This document shows, piece after piece, positions 52,941 through 61,136 of a stretch of 64,000 nt of DNA. The number at the start of each line of letters is the position of its first letter. Positions within the stretch are counted from its first letter, which is position 1. The stretch is from Paenibacillus sp. Root52 (GTDB lineage: Bacteria; Bacillota; Bacilli; Paenibacillales; Paenibacillaceae), in NCBI RefSeq assembly GCF_001426865.1, contig NZ_LMFO01000023.1, positions 496,001 to 560,000 of the forward strand. The letters run 5' to 3'. The notes below the pieces were generated by a model that did no database searches, had not been told where the DNA came from, and worked only from the letters and a program-made list of their open reading frames with translations. Made by a program: the position numbers and the translations under genes.

Positions 52941-55130
52941 TTATACTCGCTCGAAACGGAACATCTCGCTCAGGTAGTCTCCAGACGTTGCACCAACTGC
53001 GATACCGCCATACATCAAAGCATCGCCAGTGAACGTCTCTTCACTGCCCTTCAGACGGTAATCCGCGTCAGGGTCTAATCCTTTCAGCTTGAGGCGCTGC
53101 AACGGTGCATTCGGCTCAGACAATACACGGAAATAGAACACGACAGCTTCGCTGCCATCCGGTGCGATGAACATCCATGCCGTCTCATTTCCTTCAAACG
53201 GACTGAGCAAGCGACGGAATGTTCCGTATTGAATCGTGCCCCGAATTTCTTTGTACAGTTCAACCTGTGCTTTTACAATTTCGTTCTCTTCCTCAGTGAA
53301 ACGAGTCAAGTCCAGCTCATAGCCAAAGTTCCCTGACATCGCTACATGTCCACGTGTCTCTAATGACGTAATCCGGTTCACCTGGTGATTCGGTACGGCA
53401 GAGATGTGGGAACCCATTGAACTTACTGGATACACGAGACTCGTACCATATTGAATACGCAAGCGAGATACCGCATCGGTATTGTCACTTGTCCAAGTTT
53501 GAGGCATGTAATAGAGCATACCTGGATCGAAGCGTCCGCCACCACCTGAACAGCTTTCGAACAGGATATGTGGGAATGAGCTCGTAATCCGCTCCATCAC
53601 CTCATACAATCCCAGCATATAACGGTGTGCAGTCTCACGCTGTCTATCTGCTGGCAGCAATGCAGAGCCCACTTCTGTCATATTCCGGTTCATGTCCCAT
53701 TTCACGTACGAAATCGGTGCAGAACCTAGTACATCACTCAGCATGCGTACAATTTCATCTCGTACATCCTGACGAGAGAAGTCGAGTACCAACTGCTGAC
53801 GTCCTTCTGTACGGCGACGATCAGGCACATGCAGACACCAGTCTGGGTGTGCACGATACAGCTCACTATCAGGGGAGATCATCTCAGGCTCGAACCACAG
53901 TCCGAACTGCATATCTAGACCCGTCACTCGATTCGCGAGGTCATCCAGACCTTGTGGTAACTTATTCTTATCTACGATCCAGTCACCCAGCGAGGAATTA
54001 TCGCTATCCCGGTGCCCAAACCAGCCATCATCCAATACAAATAGCTCAATACCAAGCTTCTGTCCCGCACGTGCGATCTGTTCGATCTTGTCTGCATCGA
54101 AGCCAAAGTATGTTGCTTCCCAGTTGTTAACGAGGACAGGACGCTCCGTATTCCGGAATTGACCACGTGCAAGACGCTCACGATACAGTTCGTGATAGGA
54201 CTGGGACATACCATCAAGCCCTGCATCCGAGTACACCATAACGGTCTCTGGAGTCTGGAATGCTTCTTGTGGCTCCAGCTTCCAGCTAAAGTCAAACGGG
54301 TTGATTCCGAGCGACACACGTGTCGTGAAGAATTGATCCACTTCCGCTTGTGCTGTAAAGCCTCCACTATAAACGAGGCTGAATCCATATACCTCACCTT
54401 GGTCTTCGTCCGTACCTGGCGTCATCAAGGCAATAAACGGATTCTGCTGGTGACTACTCGAACCACGGCGACTCTCTACGCCTTGCAATCCAGAAGCAAG
54501 CGGTCTGCGAACGATGTCGCGCTCACGTGTCCAAGCACCCGACAATTGCAGCAATTCATAATCTGCATGCGGGAAATCAACTGAGGAACTAAGCGCACGC
54601 AAGACATTGACTGAGGTAGCGCTCTCATTCACTACACGCATCGAACGAGTAATCGCATTAAATGCCGTAAAGGCTGTATAAGAAAGCTCGATTTTGATGC
54701 CAGCAACACGGTCTTGCAATTCAATGACCAATGTCTCTGCTTCATCCGCAGCTTCTACATATGTTGCTGGTAGTCCTTCAAGGGAAGGCTTCCCCTTCTC
54801 CAGGCGATGACCTGTGTAGGTAAACTCCGAGATGGTTGAGCCGTTCTCCAATTGGAGTTGGATGGCTGGATTACGGAAATCACTCGTTCCATACACTGGC
54901 AGTTCCACTGGCAATGTGTCGAAAGAGATCGTTCGATCCTCTGGCACCGGGTTTGGGCTAAAAGATGCGCGCTCTGTACGAACATGCAACCAGCTCAGAT
55001 CGGTATCGCGTAATTTCTTGCCGTAGTACAAATGCACCAAATATCCTGAAGGCAATACTTGAAATACATAACTTGCCTTGCGAGTTTGTAAATGAAATTG
55101 TAGTTTCTCCTGATTGATATAAATGCTCAT
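52941..55130 (-). CDS. Alpha-galactosidase, GH36
   Basis: A 729-residue enzyme that removes alpha-1,6-linked galactose from melibiose, raffinose and galactomannan fragments. There is a beta-rich N-domain, then a TIM barrel with 'FVLDDGWFGHRDSDNSSLGD', the nucleophile in 'YVKWDMNR' (about residue 480) and the acid/base in 'TWTSDNTDA' (about residue 547). 'FESCSGGGGRFD' is also diagnostic. No signal peptide is seen, so the enzyme is cytosolic and acts on imported sugars. A palindrome sits between its TATAAT and the ATG. Confidence 0.95.
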   Translation of the reverse strand: MSIYINQEKLQFHLQTRKASYVFQVLPSGYLVHLYYGKKLRDTDLSWLHVRTERASFSPNPVPEDRTISFDTLPVELPVYGTSDFRNPAIQLQLENGSTISEFTYTGHRLEKGKPSLEGLPATYVEAADEAETLVIELQDRVAGIKIELSYTAFTAFNAITRSMRVVNESATSVNVLRALSSSVDFPHADYELLQLSGAWTRERDIVRRPLASGLQGVESRRGSSSHQQNPFIALMTPGTDEDQGEVYGFSLVYSGGFTAQAEVDQFFTTRVSLGINPFDFSWKLEPQEAFQTPETVMVYSDAGLDGMSQSYHELYRERLARGQFRNTERPVLVNNWEATYFGFDADKIEQIARAGQKLGIELFVLDDGWFGHRDSDNSSLGDWIVDKNKLPQGLDDLANRVTGLDMQFGLWFEPEMISPDSELYRAHPDWCLHVPDRRRTEGRQQLVLDFSRQDVRDEIVRMLSDVLGSAPISYVKWDMNRNMTEVGSALLPADRQRETAHRYMLGLYEVMERITSSFPHILFESCSGGGGRFDPGMLYYMPQTWTSDNTDAVSRLRIQYGTSLVYPVSSMGSHISAVPNHQVNRITSLETRGHVAMSGNFGYELDLTRFTEEENEIVKAQVELYKEIRGTIQYGTFRRLLSPFEGNETAWMFIAPDGSEAVVFYFRVLSEPNAPLQRLKLKGLDPDADYRLKGSEETFTGDALMYGGIAVGATSGDYLSEMFRFERV

Positions 55131-55160
55131 ATGTCTCCTCCACCTCTATATATCTGTCTT

Positions 55161-55191
55161 TTGGGTAAACGGTTTCTCAGGTTTCATTATA
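55161..55191 (-). promoter_or_regulatory. Alpha-galactosidase promoter with an operator-like palindrome
   Basis: A perfect TATAAT (55186-55191, minus strand) gives a start near 55179. Immediately downstream, TGAGAAACCGTTTACCCA (55162-55179 region) is a partial palindrome with the GAAAC/GTTT core and central CG seen in LacI-family and cre sites. A repressor bound there would block transcription. No LacI-family gene lies in the window. Confidence 0.5.
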
Positions 55192-55239
55192 GCGAAAAGA
55201 TGGACAATGTTCTACGCTTTCATCCAGCTTTATTCAAAA

Positions 55240-55273
55240 GAGCGTACCGCTGCCGATTGGCTGCTGTACGCTC
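55240..55273 (-). terminator. Terminator after ndoA
   Basis: GAGCGTAC/GTACGCTC with inner GC pairing and a loop, followed on the minus strand by TTTTG. It ends the alr-ndoAI-ndoA transcript. Confidence 0.7.
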
Positions 55274-55301
55274 CTGTGAATTACTGCCCTAAAAGGTGCT
55301 G

Positions 55302-55353
55302 AAGATCGACCTTTTTGAACATGCACTATAACGTGGTTGTTCAAAAGGGATCT
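55302..55353. repeat. Palindromic element related to the 48985-49152 repeat ends
   Basis: AAGATC..CCTTTTTGAACA and TGTTCAAAAGG..GATCTT form a long hairpin with one bulge and a 16-20 base loop. The TGTTCAAAA ends resemble the inverted ends of the 168-bp element. It sits between ndoA and the alpha-galactosidase promoter and has no ORF. Confidence 0.55.
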
Positions 55354-55448
55354 TCTGAACACACACTTGAATTGGTTATGCCTTAGAACACCTAAGGCAC
55401 TTCCCGCTGTCAACGGCTGGCTGGCAGTCTCAAACCACTGCTCCACCT

Positions 55449-55799
55449 TTAAAAATCGATCAAGCCCAGACTGATCTGTAAGGCTTCGTTAACCAATTTC
55501 ATGGTCTCCTCGTCCAAATGAGTAATCTTGTCAGTCAATCTTTGCTTGTCAATCGTCCGTATTTGTTCGAGCAAAATAACCGAATCCCGGTCAAAGCCGT
55601 GTGCCGCCGCATCAATCTCTACATGCGTCGGCAGCTTTGCCTTTTGGATCTGGGCGGTAATCGCCGCCACAATACAAGTTGGACTGAATCGATTACCGAT
55701 GTCATTCTGGATGACCAGCACCGGTCTGACTCCACCTTGCTCGGAACCGACAACGGGAGAAAGATCCGCAAAAAAAACGTCACCGCGTTTTACGATCAA
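55449..55799 (-). CDS. ndoA: mRNA interferase EndoA/NdoA (MazF family toxin)
   Basis: A 116-residue endoribonuclease that cleaves single-stranded RNA (UACAU in Bacillus). '[26 protein letters not shown]', in its first 20 residues, and '[20 protein letters not shown]' and '[17 protein letters not shown]' are near-typical of NdoA. The active-site Arg and Thr are present. It starts 3 bases after the antitoxin stop. The pair is the chromosomal stress toxin-antitoxin of Bacillota. Confidence 0.96.
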   Translation of the reverse strand: MIVKRGDVFFADLSPVVGSEQGGVRPVLVIQNDIGNRFSPTCIVAAITAQIQKAKLPTHVEIDAAAHGFDRDSVILLEQIRTIDKQRLTDKITHLDEETMKLVNEALQISLGLIDF

Positions 55800-55802
55800 T
55801 GT

Positions 55803-56084
55803 CTACACCCCGCTAACTAAGCGGTCCAGAGTGCTGTCCGCATCTTCCTCCGCGTGAAAGGCCTCGGATGCCATGGTCAGGTTAATCTTCGCCATCTCCA
55901 TGTACCCACGCTGCATAGACTCACGGATATACCGCTTCTTCCGTTCCGTCAGATACAGCTTCATGGCCTGCCTAATCAATTCGCTGCGGTTGGAGTTCTC
56001 CAGCGCTACGATGCCATCCACTTCCTGCAAAAGATGATCAGGCAGACTGATCATGATTCGCTTGGTGTTCTGCAAGTTGGCCAC
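55803..56084 (-). CDS. ndoAI: Antitoxin NdoAI (EndoAI, ribbon-helix-helix)
   Basis: A 93-residue antitoxin. 'KRIMISLPDHLLQEVDGIV' is the ribbon-helix-helix DNA-binding head, and 'MQRGYMEMAKINLTMASEAF' and 'TLDRLVSGV' form the toxin-neutralising tail, similar to the Bacillus EndoAI of the same length. GTG (56082-56084) is chosen for this length match and the purine run before it; a longer frame to 56216 has no site. It precedes ndoA and follows alr. Confidence 0.92.
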   Translation of the reverse strand: MANLQNTKRIMISLPDHLLQEVDGIVALENSNRSELIRQAMKLYLTERKKRYIRESMQRGYMEMAKINLTMASEAFHAEEDADSTLDRLVSGV

Positions 56085-56345
56085 CTTTCTTCCACCCCCA
56101 CAAACCTTTCGCCATTGTGAACCAGTATTACGTTTTTCCAGAACTTTTATACAAAGGAATATATATGCCCCACGTATATCAAGTATGCTGTACTCCATTA
56201 TAAACACGGGGAACAATATTCGTACAGACCAAACATCTCTTTTCCAGGATTATAAATCCTTATCGTCATACATAATTCGAGATGCTCCGACAGTTTTCCT
56301 TCTGTTCTAAAAAAAGTTTATTGTAAATAGCGTCCAGTTAACCTA

Positions 56346-57533
56346 TTAGGAGGACAAAAGTGGATTAACCTTGGCAACCTCTATACCATCCCGCAGATAG
56401 ATCCGCGGAATACGGTGTGCCATCATACAGATCACTTCATATGGAATCGTACCTAGCTGGGCGGCCACCTCGTCTACGGTTATACATTCGCCAGACTGGT
56501 GGCCGATGAGGACAACCTCTTCGCCGACTTGAATTTCTTCCGCTTCTTCAGCGAAAGATTGTAGCGACACCATACACTGATCCATGCAGATCGTACCGAC
56601 AACGGGAACACGGCGTCCACGTACAAGCACTTGTGCTTTGCCTGTCAGCATTCTTGAGAATCCATCTGCATAGCCGATAGGCAGGGTCGCAATTCGTTCA
56701 TTTTCCTGTGTAACATAGCGTGTTCCGTAGCTGACGCCCCAGTGGGGTGGCAGCGTTTTGACCAGAACCGCCTTTGTCTTCAGTGTCAATACCGGGGACA
56801 GCTTCACCACCTGATGATTCACCTCAGTAGACGGATACAGACCGTACAGACTGATTCCCACTCGAACCATGTCGTAAGACAGATTCGGTGTATCAATGGC
56901 GGCGGCACTGTTTGCCGTATGTATAATCGGGATGACACATCCCTGATCCCTCAGCGCTTCCACAACGCTTTGAAACCGTCGATACTGCTCCAGTGTATAG
57001 GTCTTGTCTGCTTCATCTGCCTTCGCAAAGTGAGTGAACATGCCTTCGAGCATTACCTGATCCAGCGAAGCGACTTCTTGTACGAAGGCTACTGCATCCT
57101 TACCAGGCAGCAAGCCTAGCCGCCCCATACCACTATCCATTTTAATATGCACCTTCAATTTCCCGGTGGACGTGCCTGCATTCAGGTTTCGAATCGCATC
57201 CAGCACTTCCCGGCTGTACAAGGTAATTGTAATATCATGTTCCCAGGCTACAGCAACACCTTCGGGCGGTGTGTAACCTAACACGAGAATCGGTAGCTTG
57301 ATCCCATGTTGACGCAATTCGAGCGCTTCATCTAGAAAAGCAACACTCAAATAATCGACTCCATATTGTTCAAGTCCTCTCGCTGTCTCTACAGCTCCAT
57401 GTCCATAAGCGTTGGCCTTAACACAAGCAAGGAGCTTCATCCCTTTCGGCAATGCCTCACGGAAAGCTTCTACGTTGTCACACAGATGATCCAAGTTAAT
57501 TTCCGCTTGGGTCGGCCGATATTGTTCTTGCAC
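56346..57533 (-). CDS. alr: Alanine racemase
   Basis: A 395-residue PLP enzyme that makes D-alanine for peptidoglycan. Lys39 in 'VKANAYGHGAVE' binds PLP, and the catalytic Tyr is in 'GVSYGTRYVTQ' (about residue 276). 'GTICMDQCMV' and 'EVICMMAHRIPRIY' are also typical. GTG (57531-57533) follows AAGGTGA. Gene order ydcC-alr-ndoAI-ndoA is as in Bacillus subtilis, although the spacing between ydcC and alr is larger. Confidence 0.96.
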   Translation of the reverse strand: MQEQYRPTQAEINLDHLCDNVEAFREALPKGMKLLACVKANAYGHGAVETARGLEQYGVDYLSVAFLDEALELRQHGIKLPILVLGYTPPEGVAVAWEHDITITLYSREVLDAIRNLNAGTSTGKLKVHIKMDSGMGRLGLLPGKDAVAFVQEVASLDQVMLEGMFTHFAKADEADKTYTLEQYRRFQSVVEALRDQGCVIPIIHTANSAAAIDTPNLSYDMVRVGISLYGLYPSTEVNHQVVKLSPVLTLKTKAVLVKTLPPHWGVSYGTRYVTQENERIATLPIGYADGFSRMLTGKAQVLVRGRRVPVVGTICMDQCMVSLQSFAEEAEEIQVGEEVVLIGHQSGECITVDEVAAQLGTIPYEVICMMAHRIPRIYLRDGIEVAKVNPLLSS

Positions 57534-57907
57534 GTTCTGTCACCTTCTCTAATCGTCTTAATCCGGCTCACGCATCAGACTCCATCGTAATGCTCTAACA
57601 TGTGACTGTCAAATGAGCTACATATGTGCTGCATTCAAATACAATGACCTTGTCATCATGCAGCCGGAGATTAAGGAAGAAAACGGCAGATAGACTGAAC
57701 ATCGTCAGATCATTTTCTCATCTCACGATCGAATATGTCCGTCTATACCGTATTACTTACCCGGTTCCTCGTACGTAGAAGCGTCTTTTGAATTATTGAG
57801 ATTTCCCCGCCTATTCAAGCCTGTGTATTTCCATGTTTCGATCCCATATCACCACTGATGTGTATCAACATTCTATGCGACCAGAGTTGTAGCCGTGCAC
57901 AACACAA
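57534..57907. other. Non-coding stretch upstream of alr
   Basis: About 370 bases without a supported gene. It should hold the alr promoter, but I see no confident -35/-10 pair. No repeat or large hairpin stands out until the terminator at 57908. Confidence 0.4.
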
Positions 57908-57936
57908 AAGCACCGGAGAATAGGTCTCCGATGCTT
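57908..57936 (-). terminator. Terminator after the ydcC-like gene
   Basis: AAGCA.CGGAGA/TCTCCG.TGCTT (11 pairs, one mismatch), loop of 5, then TTTTGTGTT on the minus strand. Confidence 0.75.
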
Positions 57937-57966
57937 CTTAGCATTCCTTCTGATATGACAACTATA

Positions 57967-57985
57967 CCTTTAAAGGGTTGTTCGA
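57967..57985. repeat. Isolated end-like motif of the repeat family
   Basis: GGTTGTTCGAAAAGTTC resembles the ends of the 48985-49152 element (GGTTGTTCAAAAAGTCC) with one or two changes, and is followed by CACTATAA as in the 55302 palindrome. It lies just after the ydcC-like stop. Confidence 0.4.
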
Positions 57986-58001
57986 AAAGTTCACTATAAT
58001 A

Positions 58002-59189
58002 TCATTTTCCGGATTGTTCCTGCATGGATAGTGCAATCTGTTTCATTTCATTTTCGGGTAGATCTGCACTTGTAATCCGGTATTCGATTCCATCGTACAT
58101 CCACGTAAGAGTTTGCAGTGCGTCTCCACTCATCATGCCCCACGTGAATCCGAGATCCACAACGCGGGATGGTGCAAGCGATACAGCTCTGTCCTGTGGT
58201 CTAGCTTCAAAGATGGTATAGTTATACATCCCTTCGTAGCGCAGCAGTACAGAATAGTTACCTGATTCTTCTACAATCTGATCATCTTTCAGTTTCACAC
58301 CTTCAGGGACATACGTTGGTTCAACAACGCCAAATCCTTCGCTCTCCTCTGGCGCTGTCATCGTTGGCTCTTCTGCTCCTTGATCTGTGCTCGCTGGATC
58401 TTGTGCTCCCTCTTGCTCATCACTTCCACTAATACCCGTCTGACCGTCGCTTACTTCACCACTCGAATCGGATGCTGGTTGTTGCTCCGTTGAAGATTGA
58501 GGATCTGTGGCAGGGGTTCCTTCACTGCCTGCTCCGATGTTCCCATTCCCTTCTGTAGCCGCAGTCATATTGCGCTGCATATCAAACGCATCCTTACCAA
58601 ATTCAGCACCGAATTTGAAATTATCGAATTTTACATCGACCACAACATTGGCATTGGAATCGGATACTTCAACCTGTTTAGGAGCGTAATCGGCCTTATT
58701 CAGCCAGATTTTTTGTCTGACCAGTGCATGTGTATTGTAATTGGCAGCAACATCGAATACGTAGCTATCCTTCTCATCTACAAACTGACGAGTCGAATCT
58801 CCCGTAATGCTGCGAATCAACGTTTCGTACAAATAAACCTGTCCTTGATTGTCTGGCCAATTACTTTGGAAACGGAAGCTCTTGTTTTGGCTCGGTGTGA
58901 GTACAAATACACCCTCATCATTACGTAATACGATCTGAGTTACATCTTTCTTCGCATTCGTTAACGCGATTCGATAATAGGAAGGCTTCTGATGCCATAC
59001 CTCGACCTTGTACTGCTGCGGCGTATCCCCAGTGTGCAGCGTCATCACGCCTGCTCCCTGATAACTTTCCATCTCTCCTACGACTTCGTTCAGATCTTTG
59101 ACCACGGCTGCCGCATCCTTTTTCCCACAAGCAGCAAGCAAGGCCGATAAGACCAATACCATGGCAAGCATCCATGATATTCGGCGCAT
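58002..59189 (-). CDS. Sporulation-type lipoprotein YdcC-like (LolA fold)
   Basis: A 395-residue lipoprotein with signal 'MRRISWMLAMVLVLSALLAAC'-type lipobox (LLAAC at residues 17-21). The LolA-like domain ('YKVEVWHQKPSYYRIAL', 'IWLNKADYAPKQVEV') is followed by an unusual Ser/Gly/Asp/Glu-rich insert (about 215-285), then a DUF4367-like end ('SVLLRYEGMYNYTIFEARPQ'). Its position upstream of alr matches ydcC in Bacillus. The role is unproven. Confidence 0.87.
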   Translation of the reverse strand: MRRISWMLAMVLVLSALLAACGKKDAAAVVKDLNEVVGEMESYQGAGVMTLHTGDTPQQYKVEVWHQKPSYYRIALTNAKKDVTQIVLRNDEGVFVLTPSQNKSFRFQSNWPDNQGQVYLYETLIRSITGDSTRQFVDEKDSYVFDVAANYNTHALVRQKIWLNKADYAPKQVEVSDSNANVVVDVKFDNFKFGAEFGKDAFDMQRNMTAATEGNGNIGAGSEGTPATDPQSSTEQQPASDSSGEVSDGQTGISGSDEQEGAQDPASTDQGAEEPTMTAPEESEGFGVVEPTYVPEGVKLKDDQIVEESGNYSVLLRYEGMYNYTIFEARPQDRAVSLAPSRVVDLGFTWGMMSGDALQTLTWMYDGIEYRITSADLPENEMKQIALSMQEQSGK

Positions 59190-59298
59190 GACATCATCCC
59201 CTTTAGCACTGTTTTCACTTCAGGGCTGTGCTTGCAGCAGAACCCCTACTTGATTAGTACATGTCTATGAGGGACTTGTTCGATTTATGCGGACTAGT

Positions 59299-59327
59299 TT
59301 GACAAGCATCACCTGTTCTAATTTATA
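59299..59327 (+). promoter_or_regulatory. Candidate promoter of the serine hydrolase gene
   Basis: TTGACA (59299-59304) and TTTATA (59322-59327) are 17 bases apart. The -10 is weak. About 135 bases of leader follow before GGAGG and the ATG at 59470. Confidence 0.35.
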
Positions 59328-59469
59328 CCAGAGGTCTAGGATCAAATCCGTCTAGGGAAGGATGCTTTTTCTGTATAGAAAAGGGATAGTTAATATAGGG
59401 AAGCAACTACTGGACTACAATCATCTTGTTTGTATCAGAAACCTAATTCATACATTTGGAGGGTAACGG

Positions 59470-61005
59470 ATGACGACAACGGATCTTCACTCATTGCTGG
59501 AAGGATTGGATGTTTTTGTAGAAGAACAAATGAAACATTGGAAAGGTGTGGGCGCAGCCGTTGCGGTAGTGCACAAGAATGAGGTGGTCTGGCAAAAAGG
59601 TTATGGATATCGCGACCTCGAGGCCAAGCTGGACGTAACTCCCAACACGCTCTTTGCAATCGGTTCATCAACCAAGGCTTTTACAGCAGCGACGGCCGCT
59701 ATACTTGTCGATCAAAATCAATTGAACTGGGACACGCCTATTGTGCAGTATATGCCTGATTTCAAAATGTTCGACCCGGTAACGACGGAGCGGCTCACGA
59801 TCCGGGATATACTCTGCCACCGTTCTGGACTTCCAAGACATGAGATGGCTTGGTATAACTCACCTCGTTCGAGAGAAGAGCTCGTTCTTCGTCTACGATA
59901 CTTGGAGCCTAATGAGGATTTCAGAAATAAGTGGCAGTATCAGAACATGATGTATATGACGGCAGGTTATCTAGTTGGGCAAATAAAAGGCACGTCATGG
60001 GAAAGCGTATTAGAAGATTCATTATTGCGCCCGCTTGGGATGAATTCAAGCGTGCTATCCGTCGATCTGATGCAGCTCCAACCTGAATATGCACTGCCTT
60101 ACATGGAGAAAGATGAGCATCATATTCGAATTCCTTATCGCAATATCGATACGATTGGTCCTGCTGGCTCCATTAACAGCAATCTTATAGATATGATTAC
60201 GTGGTTAAAATTCCAATTGAATCAAGGACAGCATGATGGCAGATCCCTCATTTCCATGGAGGAAATGCAGACTATGCATAGCCCGCATATGCCTTGTGAT
60301 TCGTCATTCCGTAGTGAGGAAGTTCCGATTAGTACCTATGGATTGGGATGGATTATTGAATCTTATCGCGGTCATCGGATGATCCATCATGGCGGAGGAA
60401 TCGACGGGTTCACCTCCCAAGTAGCCTTCCTGCCAGATGAACAGATTGGCGTCGTTGTACTATGTAATAGCAATGGCAGCGTAGTGCCTTATACCGTTTC
60501 CTATCACATTATTGATCGATTGTTAGAGCTGGAACCTACCGACTGGAGCGATAGATTGACCAAACTAATCGATGGGGAGGATACACAGCCAGAGGGCGAA
60601 TCCGAAGCAACAGAAGGTACAGCCTCTGTCGGATCTGAGCATCAGGAGACAACAGATTTCGAGAAAACGGAAGTTCAACCCTTCGATCGTCCCGCATCCG
60701 CATATACTGGCGTATACACCCATCTGGGCTATGGTGATATCCTGATCGAATCCACTACTGAGGGCGGATTACGAGCAACATTTAACAATTTAGACATGAG
60801 CATGCAATACATTGGCAACGAAACCTTTGATGTTGAGCTTGTTCAACAAGGACAGGAACAAAAGCTTCCGTTCACATTCACGTTAGATGATCAAAATCAT
60901 ACTCATTCTCTCAAGATTCCACTACTGATGGAGCCCAATACGAATGAAGTGACATTTACTAAAACTAAAACAAAAGCTAATGTTAATGCCAAAAGTGAAG
61001 TCTAA
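59470..61005 (+). CDS. Serine hydrolase of the beta-lactamase/PBP family
   Basis: A 511-residue protein of the class C beta-lactamase fold. The catalytic Ser-x-x-Lys is in 'AIGSSTKAFTAATAAIL', Tyr-x-Asn in 'WQYQNMMYMTAGYLVG', and His-x-Gly in 'RMIHHGGGIDGF'. The C-terminal 130 residues have an acidic linker and a DUF3471-like beta domain ('AYTGVYTHLGYGDILIE'). There is no signal peptide or lipobox, so it is cytosolic, more like an esterase or peptidase than a resistance lactamase. GGAGGG precedes the ATG. Confidence 0.9.
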   Translation: MTTTDLHSLLEGLDVFVEEQMKHWKGVGAAVAVVHKNEVVWQKGYGYRDLEAKLDVTPNTLFAIGSSTKAFTAATAAILVDQNQLNWDTPIVQYMPDFKMFDPVTTERLTIRDILCHRSGLPRHEMAWYNSPRSREELVLRLRYLEPNEDFRNKWQYQNMMYMTAGYLVGQIKGTSWESVLEDSLLRPLGMNSSVLSVDLMQLQPEYALPYMEKDEHHIRIPYRNIDTIGPAGSINSNLIDMITWLKFQLNQGQHDGRSLISMEEMQTMHSPHMPCDSSFRSEEVPISTYGLGWIIESYRGHRMIHHGGGIDGFTSQVAFLPDEQIGVVVLCNSNGSVVPYTVSYHIIDRLLELEPTDWSDRLTKLIDGEDTQPEGESEATEGTASVGSEHQETTDFEKTEVQPFDRPASAYTGVYTHLGYGDILIESTTEGGLRATFNNLDMSMQYIGNETFDVELVQQGQEQKLPFTFTLDDQNHTHSLKIPLLMEPNTNEVTFTKTKTKANVNAKSEV

Positions 61006-61073
61006 TACGTTGAGTACCATCGAAAGTAGGATTTAGAGGTATGATTCAAATATAGATTAAACGTCCTTCTTCC

Positions 61074-61136
61074 CAGCTATTCGACCATCCCGTTGTAGTG
61101 GACTCTTACCACAACGGGATATAGGCCGAATAGCTG
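61074..61136. terminator. Bidirectional hairpin overlapping the SgrR-like stop codon
   Basis: CAGCTATTCG/CGAATAGCTG (10 bp) outside and ATCCCGTTGT.GTGG/CCAC.ACAACGGGAT-like inside. It includes the stop at 61106-61108 of the minus strand gene and ends the serine hydrolase transcript. Confidence 0.75.

Noticed and set aside
59470-61005. Antibiotic-resistance beta-lactamase
   Set aside because: The fold is right, but there is no signal peptide or lipobox and the DUF3471-like tail points to an esterase or peptidase type.
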